A program made the position numbers and the translations under genes. Below the pieces are notes generated by a model. It had not been told where the DNA came from, searched no databases, and saw only the letters and a program-made list of their open reading frames with translations. Below, piece after piece: positions 8,646 through 17,589 of a stretch of 64,000 bases of DNA; the first letter of the stretch is position 1; each line of letters starts with the position of its first letter. Source of the stretch: Treponema sp. (GTDB lineage: Bacteria > Spirochaetota > Spirochaetia > Treponematales > Treponemataceae); contig JAGCTZ010000161.1 in the NCBI GenBank assembly GCA_017963165.1, forward strand, positions 1-64,000. The letters are read 5' to 3'.

Positions 8646-8669
8646 GGTCCCTGAGCTGGTCGAAGGGGG
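8646..8669 (+). repeat. Dispersed palindromic repeat, copy 1
   Basis: A copy of the family with core CCCTGAGCTTGTCGAAGGG (here GAGCTGGTCGA), between the kinase and regulator genes. The arms CCCT and AGGG pair; inside them G-A and A-G face each other as tandem mismatches before a G-C pair and a five-base loop. Confidence 0.85.
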
Positions 8670-8702
8670 CAAAGGGATCGAAGGTGCATAAAGAGGCATT
8701 AT

Positions 8703-10043
8703 ATGTTTACAATATTAACAATAGATGACGAAGAAAACATACGCAATGGACTTGCCGATAATTTTGAACTGGAAGGTTATAATGTAGAAAAAGCTGCAAA
8801 CGGAAAAGAAGGTCTTGCCAAAATTGCTGCTGGTGGAATTGATCTTGTAATTACAGATCTTCGCATGGATGGAATTAGCGGCGAAGAAGTTGTCAGACAT
8901 GTTACTACAGAAAATCCTGGAATTCCTATTATTGTTCTTACAGGGCACGGAAGTATAGAAGATGCAACTGCTGCAATTAAAGCCGGAGCCTACGATTTTC
9001 TAACAAAGCCGCTCGATCTTGATCACTTAAATTTAATTGTAAAAAATGCGCTTAAAGGCCGCGAACAGCAAAAAATAATTACAGAACTTCAGGAAAAAAT
9101 CCGTTCCGGTGGTGAATCTGCCACCGATATGATTGGCAAAAGTGCAGAACTCAATAAAGTTAAAACTCTTATTGCAAAATCTGCTCCTTCAAAAGCTAAT
9201 ATTCTTATTACCGGAGAAAGTGGTGTAGGTAAAGAACTTGTTGCTAAATCTATCCATGAACTTTCTCCTCGCAAGGATAAGCCTTTCGTAATTGTCCATT
9301 GTGCTGCGCTTTCGGAAACTCTGCTCGAAAGTGAATTATTTGGTTACGAAAAAGGTGCTTTTACAGGTGCCGATTCCCAGCATAAAGGACGTTTCGAAAT
9401 TGCAGACGGCGGAACAATTTTTCTTGATGAAATTGGCGAAATAAATCCTGCAACACAGGTAAAACTTCTTCGCGTCATTCAGGAAAAATCCTTTGAACGT
9501 GTAGGCGGAACTCAATCAATAAATGTTGATGTTCGTATTGTTGCTGCCACAAACCGTAATCTTGAAGAAGAAGTAAAAAACGGAAAATTCCGCGAGGATT
9601 TATTTTATCGTCTTAATGTCGTACGCATTCCTATGCCGCCATTACGTGAACGAAAGGATGATATTCCGCTTTTACTTCATGCGTTTTTACGTGAATTTAA
9701 TATTGAAAATGAAAAAAATATTTTAGGTTTTGATAATCGTGCCAAAGCAGCCATTTTAAAATACAGCTGGCCGGGAAATATCCGTGAACTAAAAAACTGT
9801 GTAGAAAGTGCTGTTGTAATGTGTACTGGTGATGAAATTAAAATAGAAGATCTTCCTGCATCTGTGCGCGAAAAGGGTGAAGAAAAAGTAATAAATATTC
9901 CTGTAGGTATGAAGCTTGATGATGCCGAACTACTGATTATTCAGGAAAATCTGGCTTTTTGCAATGGTAACAAAACAAAATGTGCAGAGTTGCTTGGAAT
10001 TGGTCGCAAAACCTTACACAGAAAATTGGGCGTGGAAGAATAA
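8703..10043 (+). CDS. Sigma54-dependent response regulator (NtrC/AtoC type)
   Basis: A 446-residue activator of RpoN promoters. The receiver domain (1-120) has acidic residues D8 and D9 and phospho-acceptor D52 in V-I-T-D-L-R-M-D-G. The AAA+ domain (about 140-380) has the Walker A G-E-S-G-V-G-K-E, the sigma54-contacting loop G-A-F-T-G-A-D and the arginine-finger region F-R-E-D-L-F-Y-R-L-N-V. The Fis-type helix-turn-helix at the C-terminus is N-K-T-K-C-A-E-L-L-G-I-G-R-K-T-L-H-R-K-L. AGAGG lies seven bases before the ATG. It pairs with the upstream kinase; no -24/-12 promoter was identified in the window. Confidence 0.95.
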   Translation: MFTILTIDDEENIRNGLADNFELEGYNVEKAANGKEGLAKIAAGGIDLVITDLRMDGISGEEVVRHVTTENPGIPIIVLTGHGSIEDATAAIKAGAYDFLTKPLDLDHLNLIVKNALKGREQQKIITELQEKIRSGGESATDMIGKSAELNKVKTLIAKSAPSKANILITGESGVGKELVAKSIHELSPRKDKPFVIVHCAALSETLLESELFGYEKGAFTGADSQHKGRFEIADGGTIFLDEIGEINPATQVKLLRVIQEKSFERVGGTQSINVDVRIVAATNRNLEEEVKNGKFREDLFYRLNVVRIPMPPLRERKDDIPLLLHAFLREFNIENEKNILGFDNRAKAAILKYSWPGNIRELKNCVESAVVMCTGDEIKIEDLPASVREKGEEKVINIPVGMKLDDAELLIIQENLAFCNGNKTKCAELLGIGRKTLHRKLGVEE

Positions 10044-10075
10044 AAAATGGACCTTGCAGAAAATCCGCAAGGCCC
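10041..10075 (-). terminator. Terminator of glgC
   Basis: GGACCTTGC (10049-10057) pairs with GCAAGGCCC (10067-10075), with one mismatch. Read on the minus strand the hairpin is followed by ATTTTTTATT, so it should end the glgC transcript, inside the last bases of the convergent regulator gene. Confidence 0.7.
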
Positions 10076-10115
10076 AATGAAAAAAAAAGAAAAAAAATCA
10101 GTGAAGGGTAGACTT

Positions 10116-11411
10116 TTAGATAACCGTTCCCGAAGGAATTACAGCACCCTTACGAATAACGATGATTCCGTCGGCACTATAGAATGAGCCGTGGTCTCCG
10201 TCTTCGTACTTCTTACCACTTACACCAATCTGACAATTGTCGCCGATTCGTGCGTTTTTGTCGATGATAGTATTTGCAATCCTGCAGTTTTTACCAATGC
10301 CGGTAACAGGTTTTCCCTTGGCAATGTAATCTGCCTTTTCATCATCGTCATCGTAGTAATCGGCACCCATCATAATAACACCGTCCAGCTCAGTTCCTTT
10401 CTCAATAATAGAGCGTACACCAATTACAGATTTGTTTAATTTACAGTCTGTAATGATACAACCCTCGGAAGTAAGTGAGCTTGTAATATCAGCCTTGTTG
10501 ATTTTAGAAGGCGGAAGATTACGCATGTGTGTATATATTGGTGAATTGTTTGCATAAAAATCGAAAGCAGGAGAAAGCTCTGTAAGCTGAATGTTAGCCT
10601 CGTAGAAGCTTCTGATTGTTCCGATATCTTCCCAATAGCCGTCGAAAACATAAGAATAGATTTTCTTCTTGCCGATTGCAAGTGGAAGGATTTCCTTTCC
10701 AAAGTCTGTGTACTTTTCGTTTTCGCCCAAAAGACATTCTTCCATTGTGTTTGCGTTGAAGATATAAATACCCATAGAAGCAAGATATTCCTTTTCTGGA
10801 GGAAGTGCTCCACGTGCTTCTGCAGGAATCTTCCAGGCATCAATGTTCATGTCTGGCTTTGGTTTTTCCATAAACTCTTTAACGCGGCTCTTTTCATCAA
10901 TTTTCATGATTCCAAAGCCAGATGCGTCCTTGCGGTTTACGGCTGTAGTTGCAATTGTAATTTCGGCACCAGATTTAATGTGTGCGTCCATAAAGGCACG
11001 CAAGTCCATCTTATAAAGCTGGTCACCCGAAAGAATTACATAATGTGTTGGTTTTTGTGTCTTAAAATGGATGAAGTTTTTTCGAACAGCATCGGCAGTT
11101 CCTTCATACCAGCCTGAATGCTCAAGTGTCTGTTCTGCTGCAAGAATTTCTACGAAACCACCAGAGAAGCGGTCAAAATTGTAGGAATTAGAAATGTGCA
11201 GGTGAAGTGAAGCAGAGTTGAACTGTGTCAAAAGATATATCTTCTTGTAACCGGAATTGATACAGTTAGAAAGCGGAATATCAACGATTCTGTATTTACC
11301 ACCAAAAGAAACAGCCGGTTTAGAGCGTTCCTTTGTAAGTGGATAAAGACGAGTACCTTTTCCTCCTCCTAAAATCAATGCCAGAACTCTTGGTTCATCA
11401 GATTTTGCCAT
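10116..11411 (-). CDS. glgC: Glucose-1-phosphate adenylyltransferase
   Basis: A 431-residue enzyme that makes ADP-glucose from ATP and glucose-1-phosphate, the first committed step of glycogen synthesis. The nucleotide-binding motif L-I-L-G-G-G-K-G-T-R-L-Y-P-L-T is at residues 11-25, followed by K-P-A-V-S-F-G-G-K-Y-R-I-V-D. The W-Y-E-G-T-A-D-A-V substrate region, the V-K-E-F-M-E-K-P-K-P motif, and a C-terminal left-handed beta-helix with I-G-x-x-S and I-G-x-N-C hexapeptides all match full-length family members. The ATG follows AGGAGATAAAA. No other glycogen gene is in the window. Confidence 0.96.
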   Translation of the reverse strand: MAKSDEPRVLALILGGGKGTRLYPLTKERSKPAVSFGGKYRIVDIPLSNCINSGYKKIYLLTQFNSASLHLHISNSYNFDRFSGGFVEILAAEQTLEHSGWYEGTADAVRKNFIHFKTQKPTHYVILSGDQLYKMDLRAFMDAHIKSGAEITIATTAVNRKDASGFGIMKIDEKSRVKEFMEKPKPDMNIDAWKIPAEARGALPPEKEYLASMGIYIFNANTMEECLLGENEKYTDFGKEILPLAIGKKKIYSYVFDGYWEDIGTIRSFYEANIQLTELSPAFDFYANNSPIYTHMRNLPPSKINKADITSSLTSEGCIITDCKLNKSVIGVRSIIEKGTELDGVIMMGADYYDDDDEKADYIAKGKPVTGIGKNCRIANTIIDKNARIGDNCQIGVSGKKYEDGDHGSFYSADGIIVIRKGAVIPSGTVI

Positions 11412-11449
11412 ATATATTTTATCTCCTGTGTTTTTCAGATGTATCTTTA

Positions 11450-11478
11450 ATTATAAGGCCGAAATATGGATTTTGCAA
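11450..11478 (-). promoter_or_regulatory. Promoter of glgC
   Basis: TTGCAA (11478-11473), a 17-base spacer and TATAAT (11455-11450), about 40 bases before the glgC start codon. Confidence 0.75.
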
Positions 11479-11488
11479 ATAAAAAAAT

Positions 11489-11560
11489 GTCATTACGAGC
11501 AAAGTAACGTCATATTGCGAGGAGCGAAGCGACGTGGCAATCCACGACGTGGCAATCCAG
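11489..11560 (+). repeat. Second dispersed-type repeat with a 15-bp tandem duplication
   Basis: The block contains TTGCGAGGAGCGAAGCGACG, a sequence I recall as an interspersed element in many unrelated bacteria, preceded by a degenerate partial copy (CATTACGAGCAAAGTAACG). The tail GACGTGGCAATCCA is duplicated (11531-11545 and 11546-11560). It lies just upstream of the poly-G promoter. This is the only copy I saw in the window. Confidence 0.7.
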
Positions 11561-11569
11561 AAATAAAAT

Positions 11570-11599
11570 TTGACAGACAAGGTAGGGGGGGGGTAATAT
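11570..11599 (+). promoter_or_regulatory. Promoter with nine-G tract in the spacer
   Basis: A consensus -35 TTGACA (11570-11575) and a -10-like TAATAT (11594-11599) are separated by 18 bases, the last nine of which are Gs (11585-11593). Loss of one G would give a 17-base spacer. This is the layout of slipped-strand transcriptional phase variation. The gene controlled is the large lipoprotein beginning at 11632. Confidence 0.7.
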
Positions 11600-11631
11600 A
11601 GAAGAAAATACTCAAAAATTGGAGGATTCTA

Positions 11632-14600
11632 ATGAAACTTAAAAAATCACTTCGTATTTTGTTAATTGGCTTTTCATTGGTAATGTCAATGATGCTTGTT
11701 TCTTGTCCTGAACTAAATAATGTTACAGATGATGAGTTGGGTGTTATTACTGATCAAAAAACTGGAGTAAAATTTAAAAACACTCTAGAAGGAATTGAAA
11801 TTTCCTGGTCAAATCTTCCTGCCGAAGCCAATAATATTACTATTAGATGTTATAGCTCTGGTTCAAAATTGGGAACATATACTTTATTTGAAATTTGGGA
11901 TTTATCAACAGTAACTTCTGTAAAAGATAAATATGTTGCTGTTGGTAACGAATATGAATACTACATTGAAGTTCGAGCCAAAAATGGAAGCTGGATTACT
12001 TCAAGTGATGGATGGATTAAAATTAAACCACTTGGAGGTAAAGGAGAACTTGATTCTACAGTAGCTGCAAATAATGATGGAATTCGTTTAACAAAAACTG
12101 CTACTGCAAAGAATTCAAAATTTTCATTTGCAAGAACAGGTTATCCTAACAGTTCCGATTATTCTATAAACAAAAATGGAAATCTTGATTTTACAGATAA
12201 ATATGTAGAAGGTAATAAAGAATACACATATAGAATTTGTGAACAAATTGGTTCAACAGGATATTGGAGTAATGGAAAGAGAGTTGAGTGTGATGCTGTA
12301 GTAGAATATCCTAGATATAAAGAAAAAACTGTAACTGCAAAAGGTGGTTCTGGTAATATATATTTTACACAAATACCCGAAGTTACACATTTAGTAGACA
12401 AAAATCGTGTTGAATTGACAACCGATCCTGTTTTTTCTGTTACACCAAACAGTTGGAATTTTACAGCCTATTATGAAAAAGAAAACTGGGGAATAACAAA
12501 TGTATATGAAACTTTATCATCAAATAAAAAAAGTGGATCTATCTTCTCATCAGACCCAGAAGGCGAATACAAATTACGGGATTGTCGTATAACATTATCT
12601 TTTGATGATTATACCGTTTCTTATAGTGAATCTAATTCCAGCAATCCTGAAGCACTGAAAAAGCTTCCTCAAACAATTATAATTTCCAACGAAAATAACT
12701 TCCGTCTTGTAGCAACTCCAACTGATGAAGGAATTAAGCTTGAATGGAAAAATCTTCCAGAAGGCACAACAATGCTTAGAATCCGAGATGATGATTGGGA
12801 AGATTTATTTAAAATATACGATTTAACTAATATAACCTCAGTTATAGATAAAAATGTTACCAAAGGAAAAAACTACACATATAGTCTAGAAGCTAGAAAA
12901 ATTACCGATCATGGTGATTCTTCATTAGATAGTAGTTCGAGAATAAATGTTACAGCAACAGGCGGTTCTGGCGAAAACAAATTTAACTTACAGGCAACTG
13001 CCGATGGTATAAAGGTTACTGGTACAAAAGCTTCAGGAGCTTCTGAATTGGTAATACTTAAATCTCTTCCTGATAGTAACAATACTGACAAAATATATCT
13101 TAATGATGAAAATCAAAACTTTGATTTTACAGATAAGCTCGTAGCTACTGGAAAAGAGTATACTTATTCTGTGAAGGCAACTGTAGGAAAAGAAGGCCAT
13201 TGGGGTAATAAAGGTTTTACTGATTACGATGATTTAGTTGAATATCCTCGTTACGAGAAGAAACAAATAACTGCAACAGGCGGTTCCGGAGCTATTAAAA
13301 TTACAAATAAGCCGTCACTAACTTTCAATACATCAGATTATTCAATTACTTTCTCAACGGCTCCAGAGTTATCCTCTCAAGCAAAATCTTATAGATTAAG
13401 TTTTGAATATGAAAGAGAGAATTGGGGCTGGACAGGGTTATACGAGTATGATTCAAATATTAAAAATTTAAAACCTAGTCTTTATAATCACATAATAAAT
13501 GAGCCTGCTGAATGGAACTTTAAAGGTTATTGGATTAATGCAAGCTTTGATTCATTCAGGTATGAGCATTGGGAAGAGAGTACAGATGATTTTTCAGCAT
13601 TCCCTGCAAAATTAAATGTTACAGAACAGGCTAAGCCAACTGTTACTGCCACTGCTACTGACAAAGGTATAAAACTCCAATGGGAAAATGTACCTCAAAA
13701 TGCTCTGGAAATTGCAGTACGTTTTAAAAATAAAAATAAAAATACTACATTACATTATAACATGGATGATAAATCAAAAACCGAAGTTGAAGAAACTTTA
13801 GTTGATAAATCTACAGAGTACGAATGTTATATTGAAATATATACAAATAATAGATGGGTTAAAAGTAATACAGTTACCGTAAAAACAAAAGATAATGCTG
13901 GCGAAGGAGAACCAAAACTAAAAAATAAACCTGCAGCAACTTTTGATAATAAAAGTACTGTAACTTTTTCTGTCCTCCCGGAAATCGAAATACCTGATAG
14001 ATATAAAAGGTGTCTGATAGACTTTAATTATATGAATAAGGAAAAGGGAATTGGAACATCATTGTATTATCATTATATGGACGATCAAAATCTTAAAAAA
14101 ACTATAGGAAATGAAGAGTTTGGAACCTGGGCTTTAGAAGATTATTGCATTCGTTTTAGAATTACTGATTCCGGTAATGAACATTTTTACTCTGATTCAA
14201 ATTTGTCAAAAATTCCAAATGTTCCACAAACTATTGTTCTGTCCGAAGAAAATCGATTCAGCCTAACAGCAACTCCAACAGACGAAGGAATAAAGCTTGA
14301 ATGGAGAAATCTTCCGGAAGAAACTACAAGTCTTGAAATCCATGATAAGGATCAGAGAATTTTATTTAAAATAAACGATTTAACTAAAATAACCTCAGTT
14401 GTAGATAAAAATGTTACCAAAGGAAAAAAATACTCATATCGTCTTGAAGCTAGAAATGTTACAGATTATGGTAGTTCCTGGTTGGCTGATTCTTCAAGCG
14501 TAGAAGTTACTGCTACAGGAGGAACTGGAGAAAAACAAATAACATTGCAAGCAACTAAAGAAGGTATAAAACTTTCTTGTACTAAAACATCTGAAACTAC

Positions 14601-15195
14601 TAATTTTGTTATTTCCAAAAAGCTTTCCGATAGTAATTTTGAGGCTGATATTATATCTTTTTTTGATCAAAATCAGACTTTTGATTTTACCGATGTTTTT
14701 GTTGCTCCTGGAAAAGAGTATAGTTATGTTGTACAGGAAACTATAGGAAAAGAAGCCGATTGGACTTATGGTTATACTGGTTATGATGATTTAATTGAAT
14801 ATCCTCGCTATGAGAAAAAACAAATAACAGCAACTGGCGGCTCAGGTGATATAAAAATTACAAATAAACCTTCAGTAACATGCAATTCATCAAATTATGA
14901 AATAACTTTCTCAAAAGCTCCGGAATTTCCAATCGAAGTAAGTAATTATAGAATAAGGTTTGGATATGAGAGGCGGGAAGGTAATATAATTAGGGAGGGT
15001 AGTACTTTATTCGAATATGGTTCATATAATAAAGATTTAAAAACTAAAGTATATGATCATATCACAAATAAAACTGGTGAATGGTACTTTAAGTACTACA
15101 GATTTGATTTAGACTTTGATACATTCAGTTATGAACATTATTCAGAATGTTCAGATGATTTTGAAGCCTTCCCTGAGACAATAACTATTCAATAG
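11632..15195 (+). CDS. Large repeat-built lipoprotein, probably surface-exposed
   Basis: An 1187-residue protein with a lipoprotein signal peptide (lipobox M-L-V-S-C, Cys at about residue 25). The rest is modular. An A module (fibronectin-III-like, with the pattern G-I-K-L-E-W-x-N-L-P and V-T-K-G-K-x-Y-x-Y) begins near residues 40, 357, 668 and 876. A related B module (G-x-G-E-x-x-x-L-Q-A-T-x-x-G-I-K) begins near 134, 444 and 964. A C module (G-G-S-G-x-I-K-I-T-N-K-P) begins near 238, 550, 755 and 1068. The order is A-B-C, A-B-C, A-C, A-B-C. No catalytic motif is seen; an adhesive or structural role is inferred. GGAGGATTCT precedes the ATG. The promoter has a poly-G tract. Confidence 0.85.
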   Translation: MKLKKSLRILLIGFSLVMSMMLVSCPELNNVTDDELGVITDQKTGVKFKNTLEGIEISWSNLPAEANNITIRCYSSGSKLGTYTLFEIWDLSTVTSVKDKYVAVGNEYEYYIEVRAKNGSWITSSDGWIKIKPLGGKGELDSTVAANNDGIRLTKTATAKNSKFSFARTGYPNSSDYSINKNGNLDFTDKYVEGNKEYTYRICEQIGSTGYWSNGKRVECDAVVEYPRYKEKTVTAKGGSGNIYFTQIPEVTHLVDKNRVELTTDPVFSVTPNSWNFTAYYEKENWGITNVYETLSSNKKSGSIFSSDPEGEYKLRDCRITLSFDDYTVSYSESNSSNPEALKKLPQTIIISNENNFRLVATPTDEGIKLEWKNLPEGTTMLRIRDDDWEDLFKIYDLTNITSVIDKNVTKGKNYTYSLEARKITDHGDSSLDSSSRINVTATGGSGENKFNLQATADGIKVTGTKASGASELVILKSLPDSNNTDKIYLNDENQNFDFTDKLVATGKEYTYSVKATVGKEGHWGNKGFTDYDDLVEYPRYEKKQITATGGSGAIKITNKPSLTFNTSDYSITFSTAPELSSQAKSYRLSFEYERENWGWTGLYEYDSNIKNLKPSLYNHIINEPAEWNFKGYWINASFDSFRYEHWEESTDDFSAFPAKLNVTEQAKPTVTATATDKGIKLQWENVPQNALEIAVRFKNKNKNTTLHYNMDDKSKTEVEETLVDKSTEYECYIEIYTNNRWVKSNTVTVKTKDNAGEGEPKLKNKPAATFDNKSTVTFSVLPEIEIPDRYKRCLIDFNYMNKEKGIGTSLYYHYMDDQNLKKTIGNEEFGTWALEDYCIRFRITDSGNEHFYSDSNLSKIPNVPQTIVLSEENRFSLTATPTDEGIKLEWRNLPEETTSLEIHDKDQRILFKINDLTKITSVVDKNVTKGKKYSYRLEARNVTDYGSSWLADSSSVEVTATGGTGEKQITLQATKEGIKLSCTKTSETTNFVISKKLSDSNFEADIISFFDQNQTFDFTDVFVAPGKEYSYVVQETIGKEADWTYGYTGYDDLIEYPRYEKKQITATGGSGDIKITNKPSVTCNSSNYEITFSKAPEFPIEVSNYRIRFGYERREGNIIREGSTLFEYGSYNKDLKTKVYDHITNKTGEWYFKYYRFDLDFDTFSYEHYSECSDDFEAFPETITIQ

Positions 15196-15216
15196 GCAGA
15201 TTAATCAAGAACTTAA

Positions 15217-15251
15217 ACGTCATTGCATCACTTGCAATGGCGTTTTTTTTT
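15217..15251 (+). terminator. Terminator of the large lipoprotein gene
   Basis: ACGTCATTGCA and TGCAATGGCGT form a stem with a TCACT-type loop, followed by nine Ts. Placed 22 bases after the stop codon. Confidence 0.9.
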
Positions 15252-15306
15252 CTAAACTTTCTTTCTGGAATTCCGACATTAAAGGTAAGGATTAAACAAA
15301 ATTGTT

Positions 15307-15330
15307 GGCCCTTCGAGAACCTCAGGGACC
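15307..15330 (-). repeat. Dispersed palindromic repeat, copy 2
   Basis: A minus-orientation copy (GGCCCTTCGAGAACCTCAGG, then GACC) directly before the flgF ribosome-binding site. An in-frame upstream start for flgF would lie inside it, one reason to prefer the later ATG. Confidence 0.85.
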
Positions 15331-15352
15331 GCGTAACAGGAGGAAAAAGTTC

Positions 15353-16153
15353 ATGATTCGTGGATGGTATACCGGTGCTTCCGGTATGAACGCTCAGCAG
15401 AACAGGCTGGACGCAATATCCAACAATCTGGCAAATGTTGATACTGCCGGATATAAACGCGATATTACGGTTTCAAAATCGTTCCCAGAGCTTTTAATAC
15501 GCCGCACAAATGCAGACGGTGTTTATAAGATTCCAAACGGAATGGGTAGTGCAGATGCTGCCCCAATAATCGGAAAATTAGGACTTGGCGTAGAAACAAA
15601 CGAAAACTATGTCGATTTTTCACAAGGTTCATTCAAACTTACAAATACAACTACAGACGTTGCACTTAGCGGAAAAGGTTTTTATGTAATTGATACACCA
15701 AACGGTGAACGCTACACTCGCAACGGTGATTTTTTAATCGGAAAAGAAGGAATACTCGAAACAAAAGACGGCTATCCTGTTCTTGGTGAAAATGGAATTA
15801 TCCATGTAGAAAACGATAGATTCATGGTAAATCAGGATGGTGTACTTATCAGCGAAGAAGGCGAAGAAATCGACCGCTTTAGAGTTGTTCGTTTTGATAA
15901 TGAACGCTACCTCAAAAAGATGGGCGAAAGCATGTATTCCACAAATGATATTGCAGGTCCAGCACACATTGCAGAAGGAAATGAACGCCCTCGTTTTGTG
16001 CAGAATTATACAGAAACAAGCAATGTTAATGTTGTAAATGAAATGGTTCAGATGATAGAAGTAAACCGTGCCTACGAGGCTAACCAGAAAACTATCACCT
16101 CGGAAGATTCAATGATGGGTACACTATGGCAGAAGGTTGCCGTACTCCAGTAG
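15353..16153 (+). CDS. flgF: Flagellar basal-body rod protein FlgF
   Basis: A 266-residue proximal rod protein of the periplasmic flagellum. The N-terminal rod motif Y-T-G-A-S-G-M-N-A-Q-Q and S-N-N-L-A-N-V-D-T-A-G-Y-K-R, and the C-terminal V-N-E-M-V-Q-M-I-E-V-N-R-A-Y-E, form the axial coiled-coil helices shared by rod and hook proteins. ATG 15353 follows CAGGAGGAAAAAG. It is 20 bases before flgG; spirochaetes often annotate the pair as two FlgG-like proteins, so F versus G is assigned by order and length. Confidence 0.9.
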   Translation: MIRGWYTGASGMNAQQNRLDAISNNLANVDTAGYKRDITVSKSFPELLIRRTNADGVYKIPNGMGSADAAPIIGKLGLGVETNENYVDFSQGSFKLTNTTTDVALSGKGFYVIDTPNGERYTRNGDFLIGKEGILETKDGYPVLGENGIIHVENDRFMVNQDGVLISEEGEEIDRFRVVRFDNERYLKKMGESMYSTNDIAGPAHIAEGNERPRFVQNYTETSNVNVVNEMVQMIEVNRAYEANQKTITSEDSMMGTLWQKVAVLQ

Positions 16154-16173
16154 GTCCAGAAGGAAGGTAAAAA

Positions 16174-16968
16174 ATGGTAAGAAGCTTATGGACAGCCGCA
16201 ACAGGCATGAACGGACAGCAGTCAAACATTGACGCAATTTCTAACAATCTTTCTAACGTAAATACAACAGGCTATAAACAGCAGCGTGTAGAATTTGAAG
16301 ATCTTCTTTATCAGAATCTTAAGCTTGCCGGAACTCCTGCAACAGAAGACACTGTTACTCCGGTAGGAATCCAGCAGGGAACCGGTGTTAGAGTAGGTGC
16401 TACACAGCGCATTATGAACCAGGGTTCACTCCAGAATACTGGTGTTGATACTGATGTTGCAATTGTTGGTGAAGGCTTTTTCCGTGTTCAGCAGTATGAT
16501 GGTTCTTATGCTTACACACGCGATGGTACATTCAAGGTTGATTCAACAGGTCAGCTTGTAACAAATAACGGTCTTCGCGTTATGCCTGAAATCATCCTGC
16601 CGGAAGGTTATGATGTTTCTACACTCAACATCACTCAGACTGGTCTTGTTAGTGTAAAGGTAAACGGCGGAAATGACCCTATTGAAGTAGGACAGATTGA
16701 ACTTTATAGATTCCCAAATCCTGTAGGTTTGCAGGCAGAAGGAGATAATCTTTTTAAGGTAACAAATGCTTCCGGCGCCGCAATCGAAGGTCGTCCGGGT
16801 TATGATGGTTTTGGTGATGTACGTCACAAGTTCCTTGAAATGAGCAACGTTTCTGTAGTAAATGAAATGGTACAGATGATTGTAGCTCAGCGTGCTTACG
16901 AGTTCAACAGTAAAGCAATTCAGACATCAGATACGATGTTGAGTACTGCAGTTAATTTGAAGAGATAA
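16174..16968 (+). CDS. flgG: Flagellar distal rod protein FlgG
   Basis: A 264-residue distal rod protein, the usual length. The N-terminus W-T-A-A-T-G-M-N-G-Q-Q with S-N-N-L-S-N-V-N-T-T-G-Y-K-Q and the C-terminus S-N-V-S-V-V-N-E-M-V-Q-M-I-V-A-Q-R-A-Y-E-F-N-S-K are diagnostic. AGAAGGAAGG precedes the ATG. Cotranscribed with flgF. Confidence 0.95.
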   Translation: MVRSLWTAATGMNGQQSNIDAISNNLSNVNTTGYKQQRVEFEDLLYQNLKLAGTPATEDTVTPVGIQQGTGVRVGATQRIMNQGSLQNTGVDTDVAIVGEGFFRVQQYDGSYAYTRDGTFKVDSTGQLVTNNGLRVMPEIILPEGYDVSTLNITQTGLVSVKVNGGNDPIEVGQIELYRFPNPVGLQAEGDNLFKVTNASGAAIEGRPGYDGFGDVRHKFLEMSNVSVVNEMVQMIVAQRAYEFNSKAIQTSDTMLSTAVNLKR

Positions 16969-16977
16969 TTAGGTAAC

Positions 16978-17046
16978 GGCCCTTCGACAAGCCAGGGACC
17001 GCAGAAATACAATAATTTGGGGTCCCTGAGGCTCTCGAATGGCCCC
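16978..17046. repeat. Inverted pair of dispersed palindromic repeats (copies 3 and 4)
   Basis: A minus-orientation copy (16978-17000, one base shorter in the centre) and a plus-orientation copy (17019-17046, arms GGGGTCC and GGCCCC) face each other across 18 bases between flgG and flgJ. The RNA could form two hairpins or one long one. Confidence 0.85.
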
Positions 17047-17061
17047 TAAAAGGAATAACTT

Positions 17062-17577
17062 ATGAACGTAGGATTAGTAGCAAATACATATAGCGGAATT
17101 ACAGGTGGAACAAGTGCTTTGAATACCGCAAAAACAAATTCAGAAACTGCAAAATTTTCGGACCTTGTTGCACGGCTTCAGTCTCAGGACGATGGACGCG
17201 GAACTTTATCTTCTGCTCAGATTGTAGAGGAAGGTCGTTTGAATGGTGATTATTCTTCTGGTTTTGCAGGAACTTATTCCTTGGAATCAGATAAAACTGC
17301 TATGGCAACTGGTGCAGCTGCAAATCAGGCTAATCCTCACGTTCAGTCAAAAACAATCGATAAAACAAGCAAGCTTTACGAATCGGCACTTGAGCTTGAA
17401 AGTTTTTTTGTAAAACAGATGCTTTCTCAAATGAGAAAAACAATTATGAAATCAAGCGAAAACAGCTTTGCACAGGATATGTACGAAGACATGCTTTTTG
17501 ATGAATATGCTACTGCAATGACAAAAAATGCAGGCTTTGGTCTTGCAGATCAAATATATTTGAGTTTGGAAGCATAA
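17062..17577 (+). CDS. flgJ: FlgJ-type rod-binding protein
   Basis: A 171-residue protein containing only the rod-binding half of FlgJ (about residues 105-170: L-E-S-F-F-V-K-Q-M-L-S-Q-M-R-K-T and D-M-L-F-D-E-Y-A-T-A-M-T). There is no peptidoglycan hydrolase domain, as in other spirochaetes and unlike the 300-residue enterobacterial FlgJ. The first 100 residues are low-complexity and Ser/Thr/Ala-rich. AGGAATAACTT precedes the ATG. It would cap and guide rod assembly in the periplasm. Confidence 0.88.
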   Translation: MNVGLVANTYSGITGGTSALNTAKTNSETAKFSDLVARLQSQDDGRGTLSSAQIVEEGRLNGDYSSGFAGTYSLESDKTAMATGAAANQANPHVQSKTIDKTSKLYESALELESFFVKQMLSQMRKTIMKSSENSFAQDMYEDMLFDEYATAMTKNAGFGLADQIYLSLEA

Positions 17578-17589
17578 GACATTATATTT

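Noticed and set aside
17062..17577. Truncated FlgJ
   Set aside because: Spirochaete FlgJ proteins often lack the hydrolase domain; the end of the rod-binding domain and stop are intact.
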